Source: Tetradesmus obliquus
Lineage: Eukaryota > Chlorophyta > Chlorophyceae > Sphaeropleales > Scenedesmaceae
Reading direction: 5' to 3'
Assembly: GCA_030272155.1 (NCBI GenBank)
Contig: CP126191.1
Coordinates: forward strand, 7,648,501 to 7,712,500
DNA length: 64,000 nt
Below, in pieces: positions 43,449-55,941 of this stretch (position 1 is its first letter; every line of letters starts with the position of its first letter). The notes below the pieces were generated by a model. The model saw only the letters and a list, made by a program, of their open reading frames with translations, was not told where the DNA came from and ran no database searches. The position numbers and the translations under genes were made by a program.

Positions 43449-46016
43449 ATGCACGCGGAGCACATGGAGGACACAGGCGCAAACATGAGTATTGTGCAGC
43501 TTCAGGCAGCCGAGCGTGCGCAGCAGCGCCTGGAGCGTGAGAATGCAGACCTCAAGCAGCAGCTCAAGTCCATCGAGTCACGCTACGACAACAGCCGGCA
43601 GGTACGTCCTCTGCATGCCTCATCGTGCCGCTTTGTTCGTCTGACACCGTAAGCCCTTGCTGCAGGCCTCCTGGCCTGTCTGCTTCGCCTGTGCAGCAGA
43701 GAAATTGTCCTCTGCATACTATGACTCACACGCCCTTGCTCAAGTGCAACACTCTGCTTTGCTGAGGACTGCTATGTTTGTTGGACTCTGGTGGATGCTT
43801 TGTTGCTGAGCTGTTGTAACCACTGCCTGCCCTATCTTACCTATGGCTCCCTGGGACCTGTCTGCAACCGCCGTTTGTTGTGGCAGCTGCTTGAAGCACA
43901 AGCCGCAGAGCTCGCCGAGAAGAGCCGGGTCATAGAAGCACTGCAGAGCAAATTGGCCCGTCTGTCCAACCTGGCAGCAGCTTTCACGGATGAAGTTCAC
44001 GGCGCTGTTGGCGCCATCGCGGGCTCTCCTATGCCACCCTACCAGTCCCTGGCAGCTCGGCAGGCCCAGCAGCAGCAGACAGCTGCAGCAGCATCAGAGC
44101 AGAAGCCTGCAGTGCCAACCCCTGACCAACAGCTCAACCTGCCTGCAGCCATGGCAGTGCTCACACGCCTGCACCAGCAGCAGCAGCAGCACCAGCAGAA
44201 CGCCACCATGGTGGCAGCCGCAGCTGCAGCCGCGGAGGCTGCAGCTGCCGCTGGCGTTGTCGCAGCCACCGGCATGCGCCTGCCATCCGCAGGCAGCAAG
44301 CGCGACCGGCTGTGCAGCGCGACTGGCAGCGCTGGCGGCGCAACAAAGCACGCTGCCAGCGGCGGCAGCAGCAGCAGCCACCAGCAGCTGTCAGCAGATG
44401 AGGAGCTGGACGAGGACATGGAGGATGATGAGGAGGTTGATTATGAGGAAGAGGCCACAGCAGGGTGCTTCAGCGCCAAGCGCTCCCGCAGCCCCAACAG
44501 CTGCGAGCGCCCAGCTGCTATTGCTGCAGCAGCAGGTGCTGTCGCTGCTGCTGAGATGGATGCTGACGAGGACGATGACAAGTCGCAGGATGACCTGGAT
44601 GCAGCGCAGTGCCTGCAGCAGCTGGCAATGAGTGCCGGCAACGCTGAAGCCCAAGGCGCCAACCACTCTGGCATGCCCTCTCTGTTTGACTCACTGGCCA
44701 ACAGCGAACGCTTTGCTGTGGGAGCCAACAAGGGCGCCGCGAGCGGCTTGGCTCGCTGGGGCAGCTCGGGCCAGGCGGCGACCGCGCTGCCCGGCGCGGC
44801 TGCAGGTGCTGGCTACGCCGGCAGCAGCAGCAGCAACGGCAGCGGCGGCAACGGCGGCAACAGCAGCACTTTCAACCAAGTGGTGCAGGCACACCTGCTT
44901 AACTACCTGGGCGCATTCAACGCAGAGGGCTTTGAGGGCTTCCACAATTCCCGCGGCCAGCAGCCAGCAGCGCAGCCAGTTCAGCAGAAGCGCCTATCCC
45001 TGCCCTTTGGCAGCGCCGCGCAGCAGCCGGCAGCGCAGCAGCAGCAGCAGCGGCAGCAGCACTTTGGGGCTGCTGGCAGTGGCCTGACGATGCAGCGCTC
45101 TGGGAGCCTGGGCGGGTCCTGGGGTGCTGCGACCAAGGCTGCGCCAGCGCCTGCTGCACCTTCTGGCGTGATGGCGGCACCTGCGCGCGCACGCAAGCAG
45201 TCCTGGGTGAGTTGTGCTGGCCGTCATGGGTCAACACAGTCTGCTTACATAAAGCGCGGGCAGCCATGTGCTTGGCTTGCTGTCCAGCAGTAGGGCTTGC
45301 TTGAGAGTCGTGCCAGGTCACTGTTGCCATGAGCTGTTCCGGTCACCTATTCTGTGGTCAGCTGCCCAACCTTGCTGACCTGCGTGCTCAACCGACTCAA
45401 GTACGCCTTGCGGTCGTTGCCTGCGACCCCGTACTCACACCACCGCTTTTATCGCCCTGCCTTTTGAATCCTGCAGTTTCAGACGGAGATTGCGGAGAAG
45501 ATCCCGCTGTCTGTGCAGCAGGCCTGCGCGCACGACTGGGCTGCGCAGCAGTGCATGCAGGTGGTGTGCGCTGACCTGTGCGGCACCTTCTACGTGAACA
45601 GCGCGGGCGAGTACCTCATCAAGCTGGCGCACTCTGGGGAGGTGGTCACGCCCAACAAGTTTGAGGAGCTGGCGGGCAAGAAGACGGCGCGCAACTGGCA
45701 GCAGAGCATCCGGCTCGTGGGTGAGTGGCGCAGTGGCGTGTCACAGGGAAGAATGGGCTTGAGGGTGCTGCACACTGTGGCTCCAAGGGTGTGCTTTGCT
45801 GCCGCGGCAGTTGTGCATGGGCAGAGTGTGACATACAGCACGGAACATGCTGTTCTAGTAGCAAGGGCTGTAGACTTATCATCGCTGCCGCCCGTGCTGC
45901 TGCTGCTGCTGCTGCTGCTACTGCTGCCAGGCTACACGATGAACGGCGAGCCCAACAGCGCGCTGCTTAAGCTGGGCCACTTCACGCGCATTGTGGGCCT
46001 GGTGCAGGACAGATAA
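43449..46016 (+). CDS. Coiled-coil and SAND-domain protein, 4 exons, about 600 aa
   Basis: SAND domains bind DNA in transcription regulators; in volvocine algae the RegA/RLS (VARL) family carries one. Exons, all in phase: 43449-43601, 43887-45206, 45477-45720, 45931-46016. Residues about 15-90 form a leucine-rich coiled coil spanning intron 1 (ERENADLKQQLKSIESRY, then AELAEKSRVIEALQSKLARL). The middle 350 residues are low complexity, with Gln/Ala runs, an acidic block (DEELDEDMEDDEEVDYEEE) followed by a basic AKRSRSP that could be a nuclear signal, and Gly/Ser tracts. The SAND domain lies near the C-terminus: VVCADLCGTFYVNSAGEYL, VTPNKFEELAGKKTARNWQQ and SIRLVG, with the typical TPxxFE, AGK and NWxxSIR pattern. 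The chain ends 28 residues later. A nuclear regulator is likely; orthology to RegA is not shown. The in-frame ATG at 43449 was chosen because earlier sequence is not conserved-looking. Confidence 0.85.
45897..45930. repeat. CTG tract at the last 3' splice site of the SAND gene
   Basis: Ten or so CTG/CTA units run directly into CCAG before the last exon at 45931. Confidence 0.9.
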
Positions 46017-49000
46017 GAGCACGGCAGCAGTCTACCTGACCGGCACACCCGCCTGCAATGACAACGCAGATTGCTGCTGGCCTGCTGTGCTGACTGTACC
46101 GTATGGGAGCTACTCAACAGGGTCGGGGCACCCTGAAGTGCAGATAATTTGATTTACATTACATGCGATCTGCTTTGTGACGATTATGTGTGCCGTGAGG
46201 CGCGCGTGTGCAGCACACATGAGCCTATCGTGTGACTGGCGCGGCGCGTGGCCCCGTGGCTGCTGAGCAGTTTTGGCACGCTTCCCTCCAGGCGCTGGCT
46301 GCTGCCTCAGTGCCGGCCTGTGCAAGGGACTTTTTGGTTGCTCGCGAGGGGATTGGCGGGAGTTTTGCTTCGAGATGGGGTGGGCGGGGCGGGAGGGCTG
46401 CGATTGCCACTGTACTGACTGGGGTTGACTGAGGTGGTGCGGAGCTGAGGTCGTGCAATGGCTCCAGGCTCTGCTGGGTTTCTTGTATAGCCTGCGCCAT
46501 TGTATTCTGCTGTTGCCTGTGTATGAACATGACACTGTTTGCTGCTGCTGGGCCAAGACCTGCTGCTGCCAAGCTCAGGGATTGGTACGCGCTGCTGCCG
46601 GTGCATGGTCATGCAACCAGCAACAGAAGACAATTGCACCATGTCTTACTGCTTGCTCACTGTGCTTGTTTCTCCATGAGTTCCAAAGCGCTCAGGGGCT
46701 GGTGTGCTGTATGTCCTGATTCCACCTGCATCGTGTGTATATGATGGACCCATATGCCCCGGCTGTGGCGAATGGCTGCTTTGTTCCTACATGTATGTAT
46801 GCATGCAATGCGCTTGCACACAACCCAGGGAACATCTGTCCTGACCAAATGTGTGTGATAGATGTTCCTAATATGACGACAAGCACCCAGGCAGTTAAAC
46901 ATCGGAAACATAGGCTGTTGCGCCCTGGCTTGCCTCGTGTGCAGAGCTTCATTACAGCATTTTGTCTGAACAGATACGGCCGGCATGGGTGCAAGTGCCC
47001 CTCTGACATAGGGATTAAGCGTGGGTTCATGTGTTGTCTGGGCCGGTTTGGGAGACTTGCGTTCTCTGCAGGCCTTGCCGCCTGCAGTTGCGCGGTCCAA
47101 TTTTGCATGTGCGTGTAACTTTACCAGGTTGGCCGCAGCTGCTTTGCACAGGCATGCACAGCCATGCAAGCTTGCAGGCTTTGGGCGCTGCGGCAGCTGT
47201 GAGTGTGCGTGTGTTGCATAGCTACGTGGTGGGGCCACCTTGGGCCAGGGCGGGGTGCATGGCCAGAGTTTTGCGTGTGAGGTCTCACCAGACACGTGTA
47301 CACCTGCTGATACATACATGAGCTTCAGGGGCTTGCTGTGCTGCTGAGGTCGGCTAGGACGGCGGGCGTGTACGGGCTGTGGTGGCATGTCCTTGGCAGC
47401 CCTGCGGTCTCGTGGATGGCGACTGCAGGCTGGGATGGCCTGGTGCAGTGCCTGGTGGGCTTGATGCACTTGCATTCCGCTGGCGGAAATACGCCAGCGG
47501 CAAACCGAGCAGTGCTTTGATGACTAGCCACTGCTGATGAATGCAAGACTCTTTTGCACCAATGCTGCGCCTGCAACTTGATGTTGGGGCGGCGGCGTTG
47601 CTGGGCTGCCATGTGCGTGCAACTGTGCTCAGCGTGCAGCATCTTCTGCGCTGGGACGGTGTTGGATTATGTGTTTGTGACGTGTAATGCTCTGTGCGGC
47701 TTCTGCTGTGTGTACTTTTCATACCCTCTATTCATTTCCCTGCCATATGTTTCTGGCAGGTGACTAAATGCAAACCTGATAGCACTGATGGAAATGGCTG
47801 CTGGTGTTGCAACATGTGTGTGTGTGTGGTTTGGTTTGCTGCTTCAGAGCCTATTCAGCACACACGTGTTCACAGCCCTCCAATCATTACAAACGGCGGC
47901 AGCTCTGCTCTCAGGTGGCCATCCTGTTTTGTGGGAGCGTTGGCATTTTTCGCCTTGTCTTGCTGTGTAGAAGTTGCATTGTTTGCTGTAATGACCACCC
48001 CTGCATTCTTCAGGCGGTTAGCTCTTGGCCGGCATGTGCGCGGCCGCGTTCTGCTCTGTGCGGGTCAGCGGCCACGATCGGCCTGCAGCACCAATGTATG
48101 GTTCACAGCCGCAAGCGGGGCGGCAAAGCCTCTTCTGCGCATTCGTGTGTGTTGTGTTGTACCAGCACTGGCGGCAGTGCCTTCTCTGTGTGTAAAGTAT
48201 CCGGCCGCGTCCATGGCAGTGCCGCTTGTGTGTGCTTGTTGCCGGTGGCCTCTGATCACAGGCGGGGCGTGGCATATGGGGCACAGCCAAAGGTGTTTGT
48301 ATGTTGCTTGGTTTCCTGTGCCTGCTCTCTGACATGAGGCTGTAGTTTCCACTTGTTTGAAGCAGCTGTGTTGCCGCCATCAGAAGTGTGTGTATGTATG
48401 GCCTGTGTGCGGGTTCTGGTTGCCGAATGGCAGCTACTCAGCAATGCAAGGCAGGAGCTTCTGTTTGCTGCATGTTCTATATCGCCTAGTGCTGTTGCCC
48501 AAAGTGTGTTTGGATCAAAGGTAACAGCCAGGAGGTCATAGCAGCCTCACGGCATGTCTCTTTGCCACATGTCACACTCGTACAGCACACATCGATGCCT
48601 GCCAGCTGCTAGATGATGCTTGCAAAGGCGAGCTGACGCACCTACGCAGCAGATGCGTGTGTGTTGCTTGTGTCACTGCGTGTGGTTGTCACACTCTGCT
48701 TGATGTCTTGGCAGGGTTGTTTGTCATGTGATGCTGTCTGCTCCCAGGCTAGGGCGGGCCAGCTATCCTGCTGTAGACTTTGGTCGGCCTGCAATTCAGA
48801 TCCCCCACCTTGCGTCCTTGACTGTGTGCTGCCTTTGAGTAGCAGTGGTGTGTTGGCTTGTGTGACATTATGTACTGTCTGATGGTAGCGAGGTTGGCTG
48901 AGGCTGAATCCAGTGACTCAATCGAGTTACTTCTGTGTGACCTAGCGCTTTTGGGACGGTGTGGCCATCCCTGCATGTGCCTGTTACACACTGCTGACAT

Positions 49001-50805
49001 GTGTGTATGTGTGCCTTGACGGTTGCTGAGCTACATTGTGGCTGTTGCATGATTTCTTACTGGTGCACCTAGCAAGCATAGAGAACGGCTCCTGCAGCCT
49101 TTGCAGCTGGGTGCCAACTAAATTGCGGGTATGTGTGGTAGGGGACAGTCTCAACCTGTGGGCTGACGTGACAACGCACGCACTGAGATGTCCTCGCAAC
49201 CGCTAGCTGCATGCTGGGCACCTCTTGCTTCCTAGAAGTGACACCTGACCAGGGGCACTGACATCAAGGCGGACAAATGCGCACACCGATGCTGCACCTG
49301 CTGTGTGTGTAGTTTTTTGCTGTGGCGCCTGGCCAATGTGCCAGCTGGGAAGGACACGGCCCGCATGTACGTGGCCAGCTGCAACATCTGTGTCAATCTT
49401 GCTGGGATGTGTGGCGGCAAAGCAGACTATTACATCATTTGCCCCTTCATATGACTGGAGGGGCGCATACATGCACAGGTTTGGTGGGAGCTGGTGTCTT
49501 GGCTCTGCTTGGCGTTTGACAGCTGCTGCATGCATGTGCATTGCCTGTACTCAGACAGTTGCCTGGTAGGCGCTGCAGTAGAGCGCCGAGCGTTGAGCGC
49601 TTCAAGAGCAACAGCGTGCTGCGTACGCACTGCAATCAAAACCTGGCAGGGTCCAGGGTCCTGCGGTTGTTTGTGCACGCACCACTCGTCAGGTCAGGGG
49701 TCACGAACAGCCACAGTGACTTCTCTGCGGCTCCATTGGACACTGCTCTGCACATAGCGCGCTAACGCTCAGCGCAGCATGGTTTGGGTTGCGGCATAGT
49801 CGCCTTCGTGCGCTGGACTTCCTACCACGGGCTCGTGCTGTGAGCCCTGCCGCAGTGGGTGTGTATGCTTGCACTGCGCGGGTCATTCCGACGCCATGCA
49901 CTGTCGTGGCCGTGAAGTGTAGGTCTCGTTGTGGAGTTGTTCAGGTTGAGGTGAGCTCAGCAAGAGCCTCTTCTGCTTGTGTGCTGCTTATGCTTGTTCA
50001 TATGAATCTAGGTGTCTATTGCTGGATTTTGGCACTGATAGGAGCCCGTGTTTTGTAGGTGGAGGCTGTGCAGTCAATTTGTTGTATCAGAGCCCTGGCT
50101 CTGCATTGCACAGCCACTGATTGGTGGATGCTGCATCTCATGTGCTTTTCATTTAACATGCTCAGCATGGCTGCAGTTTACTGATCGTATCTCGTGATAA
50201 GATTCGCTGGCTGCGTAACAACATTGGAAGGTACACCTGGGCATGGGTTTGCCAACTCACAGACACTATCATGCATATGATATGCAGCAGCACTGCAACC
50301 CAGCAACATTGCAGTCGAGGCCACTGCTCTGTCCACTGCACGCAGGTCCCCGGGGGGTTGAAACTCAGGAAAACCAAATGGCAAACCCAGCTTGCTTGAG
50401 TGCCAGGCGCGTTTGTAACAGAATGAACAGCTGCAGTGGAGCCACCACCATCCCTAAACGTGTGTAAACAGACGAGATGTGTGGTCATGAAAAGCAGCCG
50501 GCGATGACCAGGGCAAGGACGCCTCACGACATGTACAGCAACAAAGCACGCCATACTAACTGCCAGATGAATACTGCCAAAAGCAGGATTTGCCAGCAGT
50601 GCTGCTGCTTACATTTGCATGCAGACACGTGGCAGCCATGCAATAATGCAAAAGTTTCCACGTACAGCCTGTACCTAAGACTGTCGAGGTTTGCCAGCCA
50701 AACGCTCATGTGCTTTGCTGATGATGCAGCTCCTAATCGCAGATGATGCAGCCCCTGGTTGCATGCGCGAGCAGGCAGCGGGCAATCCTCGTACCATGCA
50801 GCCAT
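46017..50805. other. Gene-poor stretch, T/G-rich, no recognisable gene
   Basis: 4.8 kb without a frame I can assign to a family on either strand. TGTAA at 47114-47118 (+) is the first candidate poly(A) signal for the SAND gene and would imply a 1.1-kb 3' UTR. The plus strand is rich in TGTG and GTGTGT, like the NADK 3' region, which fits transcribed 3' UTR or degenerate intergenic DNA. At the right end TGTAA on the minus strand (50609-50613) serves the MBL-fold gene. I saw no tRNA, transposon ends or terminal repeats. Confidence 0.45.
50609..50613 (-). terminator. Poly(A) signal TGTAA for the MBL-fold gene
   Basis: Minus-strand TGTAA 193 nt after the TAA stop at 50806-50808. Confidence 0.6.
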
Positions 50806-53800
50806 TTACACCACAGTGCTGCTGCTGGTGCTTGTTGTAGCGGACACACCAGCTTGCTGCCGCTGCATCACTGCTGCCTCTGCTGCACCGCCAGCCATGC
50901 CCAGGTGCTGCTGCCTAAATATGCTGTTCCTTGACAAGCGCTGCCTGTTGATCTGCTCGTGATACTGCCGCTGCTGCTGCTGCTGCTGCTGCAGCATGCG
51001 CTGCCCTTGGCTGTGAGGTTGTAACACGCCTGGGAACCCTGCTGTTATGCATCCCGTGCCGTGGTTCGCTGCGGCTGCCGCCGCTGCACCAGCTTGGATG
51101 GACAGCCGCTGCTGCTCAAAGCCTGGTGTGTGTTGTTGCTGCGCTGCTTCGGCAGCAGTGCTATCAGCTGCAATGCAACCAGCGGCAGCAGCAGTGGAAG
51201 CGTACCAGGCAGCCGCATGATCTTCTGCATGGCAGCTTGTAACCTTGCCTGGTGCCCAGCCGCACTGCGGCGCAGCAACATGCATCACATGCGCATTGCA
51301 GCCAGCAGCTGCAGCAGCAACAGGGCTAGCTGCAGCAGCAACAGGGCTAGCTGCTGCTGCTGCCTGCTCAGCCCCGTCAGCGGGCATATCCTGCATCGCT
51401 ACATCCAGATCTGCCGCACCGCCAGCAGCAGCTGCAGCGACAGCTGGCGCCTGTGCCACAGCTGCCATGGCAGCTGCAGCCGCTGCCGCAGTTGCCTCGG
51501 CGGCGGCGGCTGCAGCCGCAGCTGCGGCGGCAGCAGCTGTGTCTGCGCTAACTGCTGGCTGCTGCACGGCCAGCTGCAGGGCTGCTGTCGCTTCCTGTGG
51601 CTGCTGCTGGTGGTGGGCTGACGGCATCAGCTGGATGGTGCTGCCCGGCCTGAGGCAATGCAGCGCAGGGTACTGCGCGGCATCTGGTGCGTCACCAGCC
51701 GTGCCGTAGCCATACACATGGACCTTTGAGGAGCCGAACAGGCCAGAAGATGCTGCAGCGGCAGGGTGCAGAAATGCCCAGGGTTACACATAAGTCGCAT
51801 GATGCTGCAGCAGCGGGTTGAAGTAATGCCAGGGTTATAAAAAGCCGCATGATGCTGCACCAACACGAGCCGATGCAACGGCTGCAAGCATGCGCTCGTG
51901 CTTCGGCAGGATATCTCGGCAAAGTGCTTCAACAACGAGCGGGAACTGAACAGCTTGCAAGCACAAAAAACTTCTTCAGAAGCAAGCAGCGCCAAGGCAT
52001 GCAGCAACTCACGACACGGTGAATACAATACAAGCATCTTGATGTGAATTCAGCAAACAATAAAAGGATGTAACTCTGATAAGCAGCAGGGCGCCTCACC
52101 TGCAGCAGCCAGCTGCGCAAAGCCGGCATGCTCTGACGTGCCCTTGGGCCGCCCATCCAGCAGCAGCACCGGCGCCACTGACAGCGCCGTGTACAGCGCA
52201 GCATCGTAGCCTGAGTCAGCCTGCAGGGCAGCAAACACCAGCGCAAAAGTCAACACAGCAGAGCATATGTAGTATGTTATGAGGAGCACGCAGCGCATCT
52301 CAGCAGGCGGGCAGGGTTTCTCAACAAGTTGCTCTGCACATCCTGCAACAGCCCACCATGCAAAGAATCCCCGGCACATCATTTGGTATTAGCTGTGGCT
52401 GCAGCACAAGTTGTCAAGGTGTGTAGATCCAGGCGCCTGGGAGGTCTGCTCTAGCTGTTTGCACACGCACACGCGCATTGCGCAGTGACGCAGCCATGCG
52501 GTGCACTCACCGACCAGCCCAGCAGCGGCTGCCCCTGCCAGAACAGCAGCAGCCCGAAGCAGCGCTCCGCGTGGCGTGACTTCAGCGGCAGCAGCGCCAG
52601 GCCCCCGCCCAGCTCATGCAGCTGCCCAGCTGCACAGGCAGTGAAGCAGCCAAACTCATGCAGCTGGCGGCCTGCAGCGCGTGCAGCAGCACGCGCATGG
52701 TGCGGCGTGTGGCAAGAGCTCGGTCAGCGCAGAGGTACAATTGAGAGCAGGGGACGTATGGAGATGTGTTTGTATGTTGGGGCCAGTACGGCAGGCCGAT
52801 GCAGGCTCTGGGTAATATCTTCTGGGGCTGGCGGTGGACAGCTTGCAGGATGCGCTGACACTACGCAGCTGAAGACAGCACCCGACAGCGCCTGCAGCTT
52901 GGTGCAGCTGATACACCGCTGCAGGCTCTCGCTGCAGCTCATGCAGGATGCTGCATTAATAAAGAACTGCAGCATGTAACCGTGACAGGTGCTGCGCATG
53001 TGTGGGTGCCAGGCAGCCCCCGCACCTGTCGACTGCAGCTCGTGCAGGCGGTGCGAGCGCAGCGTGTTGAGCACGGATGGCTCTGCCAGCACTGACAGCC
53101 TGCGGCCCCGCTGGCTCTCAACCGCTAGCAGCACCGGCAGCTCGCCTGCAGGAGTAGCAGCACAACAGGCGGGCAGGTGTGGCCAGCAGCGGCGGCAGGT
53201 AGCGTCGCGAGGGTGTGAGTGGTTCATCTGCCACACAGCAGCACGCATGTGTTACCAGCTCATTGAGTCACGTGGTCAATCAAGAAACAAGTGTTAGGGG
53301 TTTGAGCAGCAACAGGTGTAGGGGAGGTGGGCGTGGGCAGTGCTTGCTGACAATTGACAGGTCAGCACCGCCTGTGCACAGCCTCTGTTATTTCCTGGTC
53401 AACAGTGCGGTACTGACAAACAGACATACCGTTGACGGCACTGAAACCTGGGTGCAGAAAAGCAAACCATGGTAACAGACGTTTGGTCCAAGCAGCTGAG
53501 CAAAGGACCATGCCAGTGCTTTGGCAAAAAGTGCAGGTGGTGGTGGTTGACTTGTTCCCTGCAGGAAAGGCACCGGCAGCCCACCTGCATGGTCTGTGTG
53601 GTTGTGGCTGATGTACACGTGGTCAGGCAGGCTACCTGCACAGCTCAAGGCTGCACGGACAACACCAAGCCCCTGCAACGGCAGATGCAACACCCTGGGT
53701 CAGCTCTCAAGTGTGTTGAAATACCTGCCAGCTCTGTTGACAGCAGCATGGCAACAATGGCATTGGCACAGCAGTGCCAGGGATTCAGCAGAAATGTCCG

Positions 53801-54025
53801 GCAGAACAGTTCGTTCCTCCATATGCACAATCAGTGACTCATGTAACCATGCAGGTTGGCGCTGGCTGTATGGTAAAGGTTGGTGGCCCATCTCACCACA
53901 TCCAGAAGCAGCACTGGTACAGCGTCCACTCTGAGCAGGAATGACGAGCTACAACCTCCATCCAGGTCATAAACTGCTGTAGCACCAGCACCTACTCCCA
54001 AGCACACAATATCTAGTTTGGGCAT
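50806..54025 (-). CDS. Metallo-beta-lactamase-fold protein, 6 exons, about 507 aa
   Basis: Exons, all in phase: 53897-54025, 53585-53672, 53026-53145, 52511-52629, 52100-52220, 50806-51752. The protein begins MPKLDIVCLGVGAGATAVYD and then GGCSSSFLLRVDAVPVLLLD, the first strands of the fold with the conserved Asp. The metal-binding motif is VYISHNHTDHAGELPVLL, interrupted by an intron inside the Gly after DHA. Further fold segments are LALLPLKSRHAERCFGLL and QPLLGWSADSGYD, the latter resembling the Asp-containing motif that follows the second His in this superfamily. After residue about 190 a 300-residue tail of Ala, Gln and His follows, including two copies of ASPVAAA encoded by an exact 21-bp duplication. 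Substrate unknown; the HxHxDH motif suggests a zinc hydrolase related to RNase Z or glyoxalase II folds, but no specific member is recognised. Confidence 0.82.
51307..51348. repeat. 21-bp exact tandem duplication in the MBL-fold coding tail
   Basis: agctgcagcagcaacagggc plus t occurs twice back to back, adding seven residues in frame. Confidence 0.9.
51775..51859. repeat. Imperfect direct repeat in the last intron of the MBL-fold gene
   Basis: 51775-51809 and 51827-51859 share the frame tgc(c)cagggtta, then taa/aaa and cgcatgatgctgca. They begin 52 bases apart. Confidence 0.85.
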
Positions 54026-54348
54026 TTTGCAAGTGCAGTCCGAGAGTTGGTGTAGCACCCGACGCGCACACAGCTTACAGCCAAAACGCAAATTGCAGCC
54101 ATATCTTAACGTATGCCTTGTAATGGAGTGCCAAGCCTCACGCTAGACATAAAGAAACAGGAGCTGCCTTCCGCACTTCCGACCCTAAGACCTCCCGCTT
54201 CTCCCTTTCGTATTTGACGCAGTCGTAACCTGGAAAAGAAATGTTTTGATTAGGTCTGATCTAAAGTTTCTTGACCTCAGCCCGGCATATGCCAACGGTG
54301 GGCTCTGCTGCTGCCACTCCAGCAGCACTGTGACGAGTGCAAGCATCT
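54026..54348. promoter_or_regulatory. Short divergent promoter region between the MBL-fold and M16 genes
   Basis: 323 bases between two start codons facing away from each other, the tightest head-to-head pair here. It is A/T-richer than its surroundings, with no obvious TATA box. Confidence 0.55.
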
Positions 54349-55908
54349 ATGTTGCGAGCGCAGCTCTTTGTGCCCCGAAACCGCATACGGTGCACAACAG
54401 TTGCTGCTGCAACAGCACATAACACCCCCAGAAGCATGCAGGGCCTCAGGGGCAGTACAGTCGTGCATCAGTCAGTGGCAGTGCACAGGCCTCGCTGTGA
54501 CAGGCGACAGTATCAGCATGCAGAGCTGATCAACGGCGTTCGCGTGCTGGTTATCCAAGATCTTGATGCTGTGTATGCAGCAGCATCTGCAAATGTGCAA
54601 GTAGGGTACTTCGATGACCCCCCAAGTCTGCCAGGTCAGCCAGTTGTGGGACAAGATTTGGATGTCGTCTCGTTCTCTCTGCCATGCTGACCATGCGGTG
54701 TACACAAACCCTGCACAGCACCTACACATGGCAAACTCTGCTGCAGGCTTTGAACAGTATCTGCCCACAGTGCAGCAGGGAGACGGCCAGACGCATGTTT
54801 GCTGCTACTGCAACGATCCTTGCTACAGCCTGCTGAGCAGCACTGTGCACCACACCCTACCATACACGAGATTTCACCTGCTCCTCTGTGTGTGCAGGTG
54901 CTGCTCATTTTGTGGAGCACATGGTGCACCTGGGCAGCAAGCAGTTCCCGGATGAGAAGGAGTACAAGGCCTTCCTGGCTCAGCACGGAGGCAGCAGCAA
55001 TGCATCAACAAGTAAGCTACGACAAAGGGCACCACCATGGCTGAACAGCGCTACCCAGGAGCACGCAGATAACAGCTCGGACATTACATGTGTGTGTCAG
55101 CGCAGCATCGCCCAGCTCGCGTGATCGAAGCTGATCCCAGCTGCACAGAGCGGCCGTGACCTGCAGGATCACCCTGCTGCTGCTGCTGCTGCCTTGCCTC
55201 GTTGACTGCTGCGGCTTGCAGGCATGGTGCACACCCGGTACCACTTCAAGGTGCACGCAGAGGCGCTGCCAGGGGCTCTGGCGCGCTTTGGAGCCATGCT
55301 GTCTGCCCCGCTCATCGCACACGACAGGTGCGGCACCGCGCAGCGCAGCGCAGCGCAGCGCCGCACTCCTGCAAGCACAGCTTGCTGATGTGATGGTTGG
55401 CGTGGTGGCTGTTGACACGCAGCACAGCACCGGCTTCCTCTGAAGATGACACTGCCATGGTTCCTGCAGACAGCTCGGCGCACACCTGCGCAGACCTCGA
55501 CCCTGCTTTTACACAGCAACAGTCACTGGTTAGGTATGCAGCACCTTCCCCTGACTCACCTGTGCTACTATCGTCACCCTGCTCTCTGCCTTGTCCCCGG
55601 TCACTGCAGCTGCGCGCGCGAGGTGGAGAACGTGCACGCAGAGTACTCCCGCAACACCAACAGCGACGGCCGCAAGCTGCTGCAGCTGCGGCGCAGCCTG
55701 TGCCTGCCGCCATACTCCAACTTCAGCACTGGCTCAATCGCCACCTTGTGGGAGGGGCCGCAGCAGCATGGCGCTGACGTGGCTGGCATGCTGCGGCAGC
55801 TGTGGCAGCAGCACTACAGGGCTGGCTTCACCTGTGTTGCTGTGGTGGGCCCGCAGGATCCTCGGCAGCTGCTGCAGTGGGTGACGGAGGCGTTTGGCAA
55901 CATGCCCG

Positions 55909-55941
<33 letters not shown>

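Noticed and set aside
50300-50400. Possible tRNA (a GGTTGAAACTC-like T-arm near a CCACTGCTCTGTCCACTGCA stretch)
   Set aside because: I could not form an acceptor stem or a seven-base anticodon loop on either strand.
53430-53447. An 18-nt micro-exon in the MBL-fold gene between a CAG and a GTATGT
   Set aside because: Joining 53585 directly to 53145 keeps phase and gives the continuous motif HTDHAGELPVLL, so the micro-exon is unnecessary.
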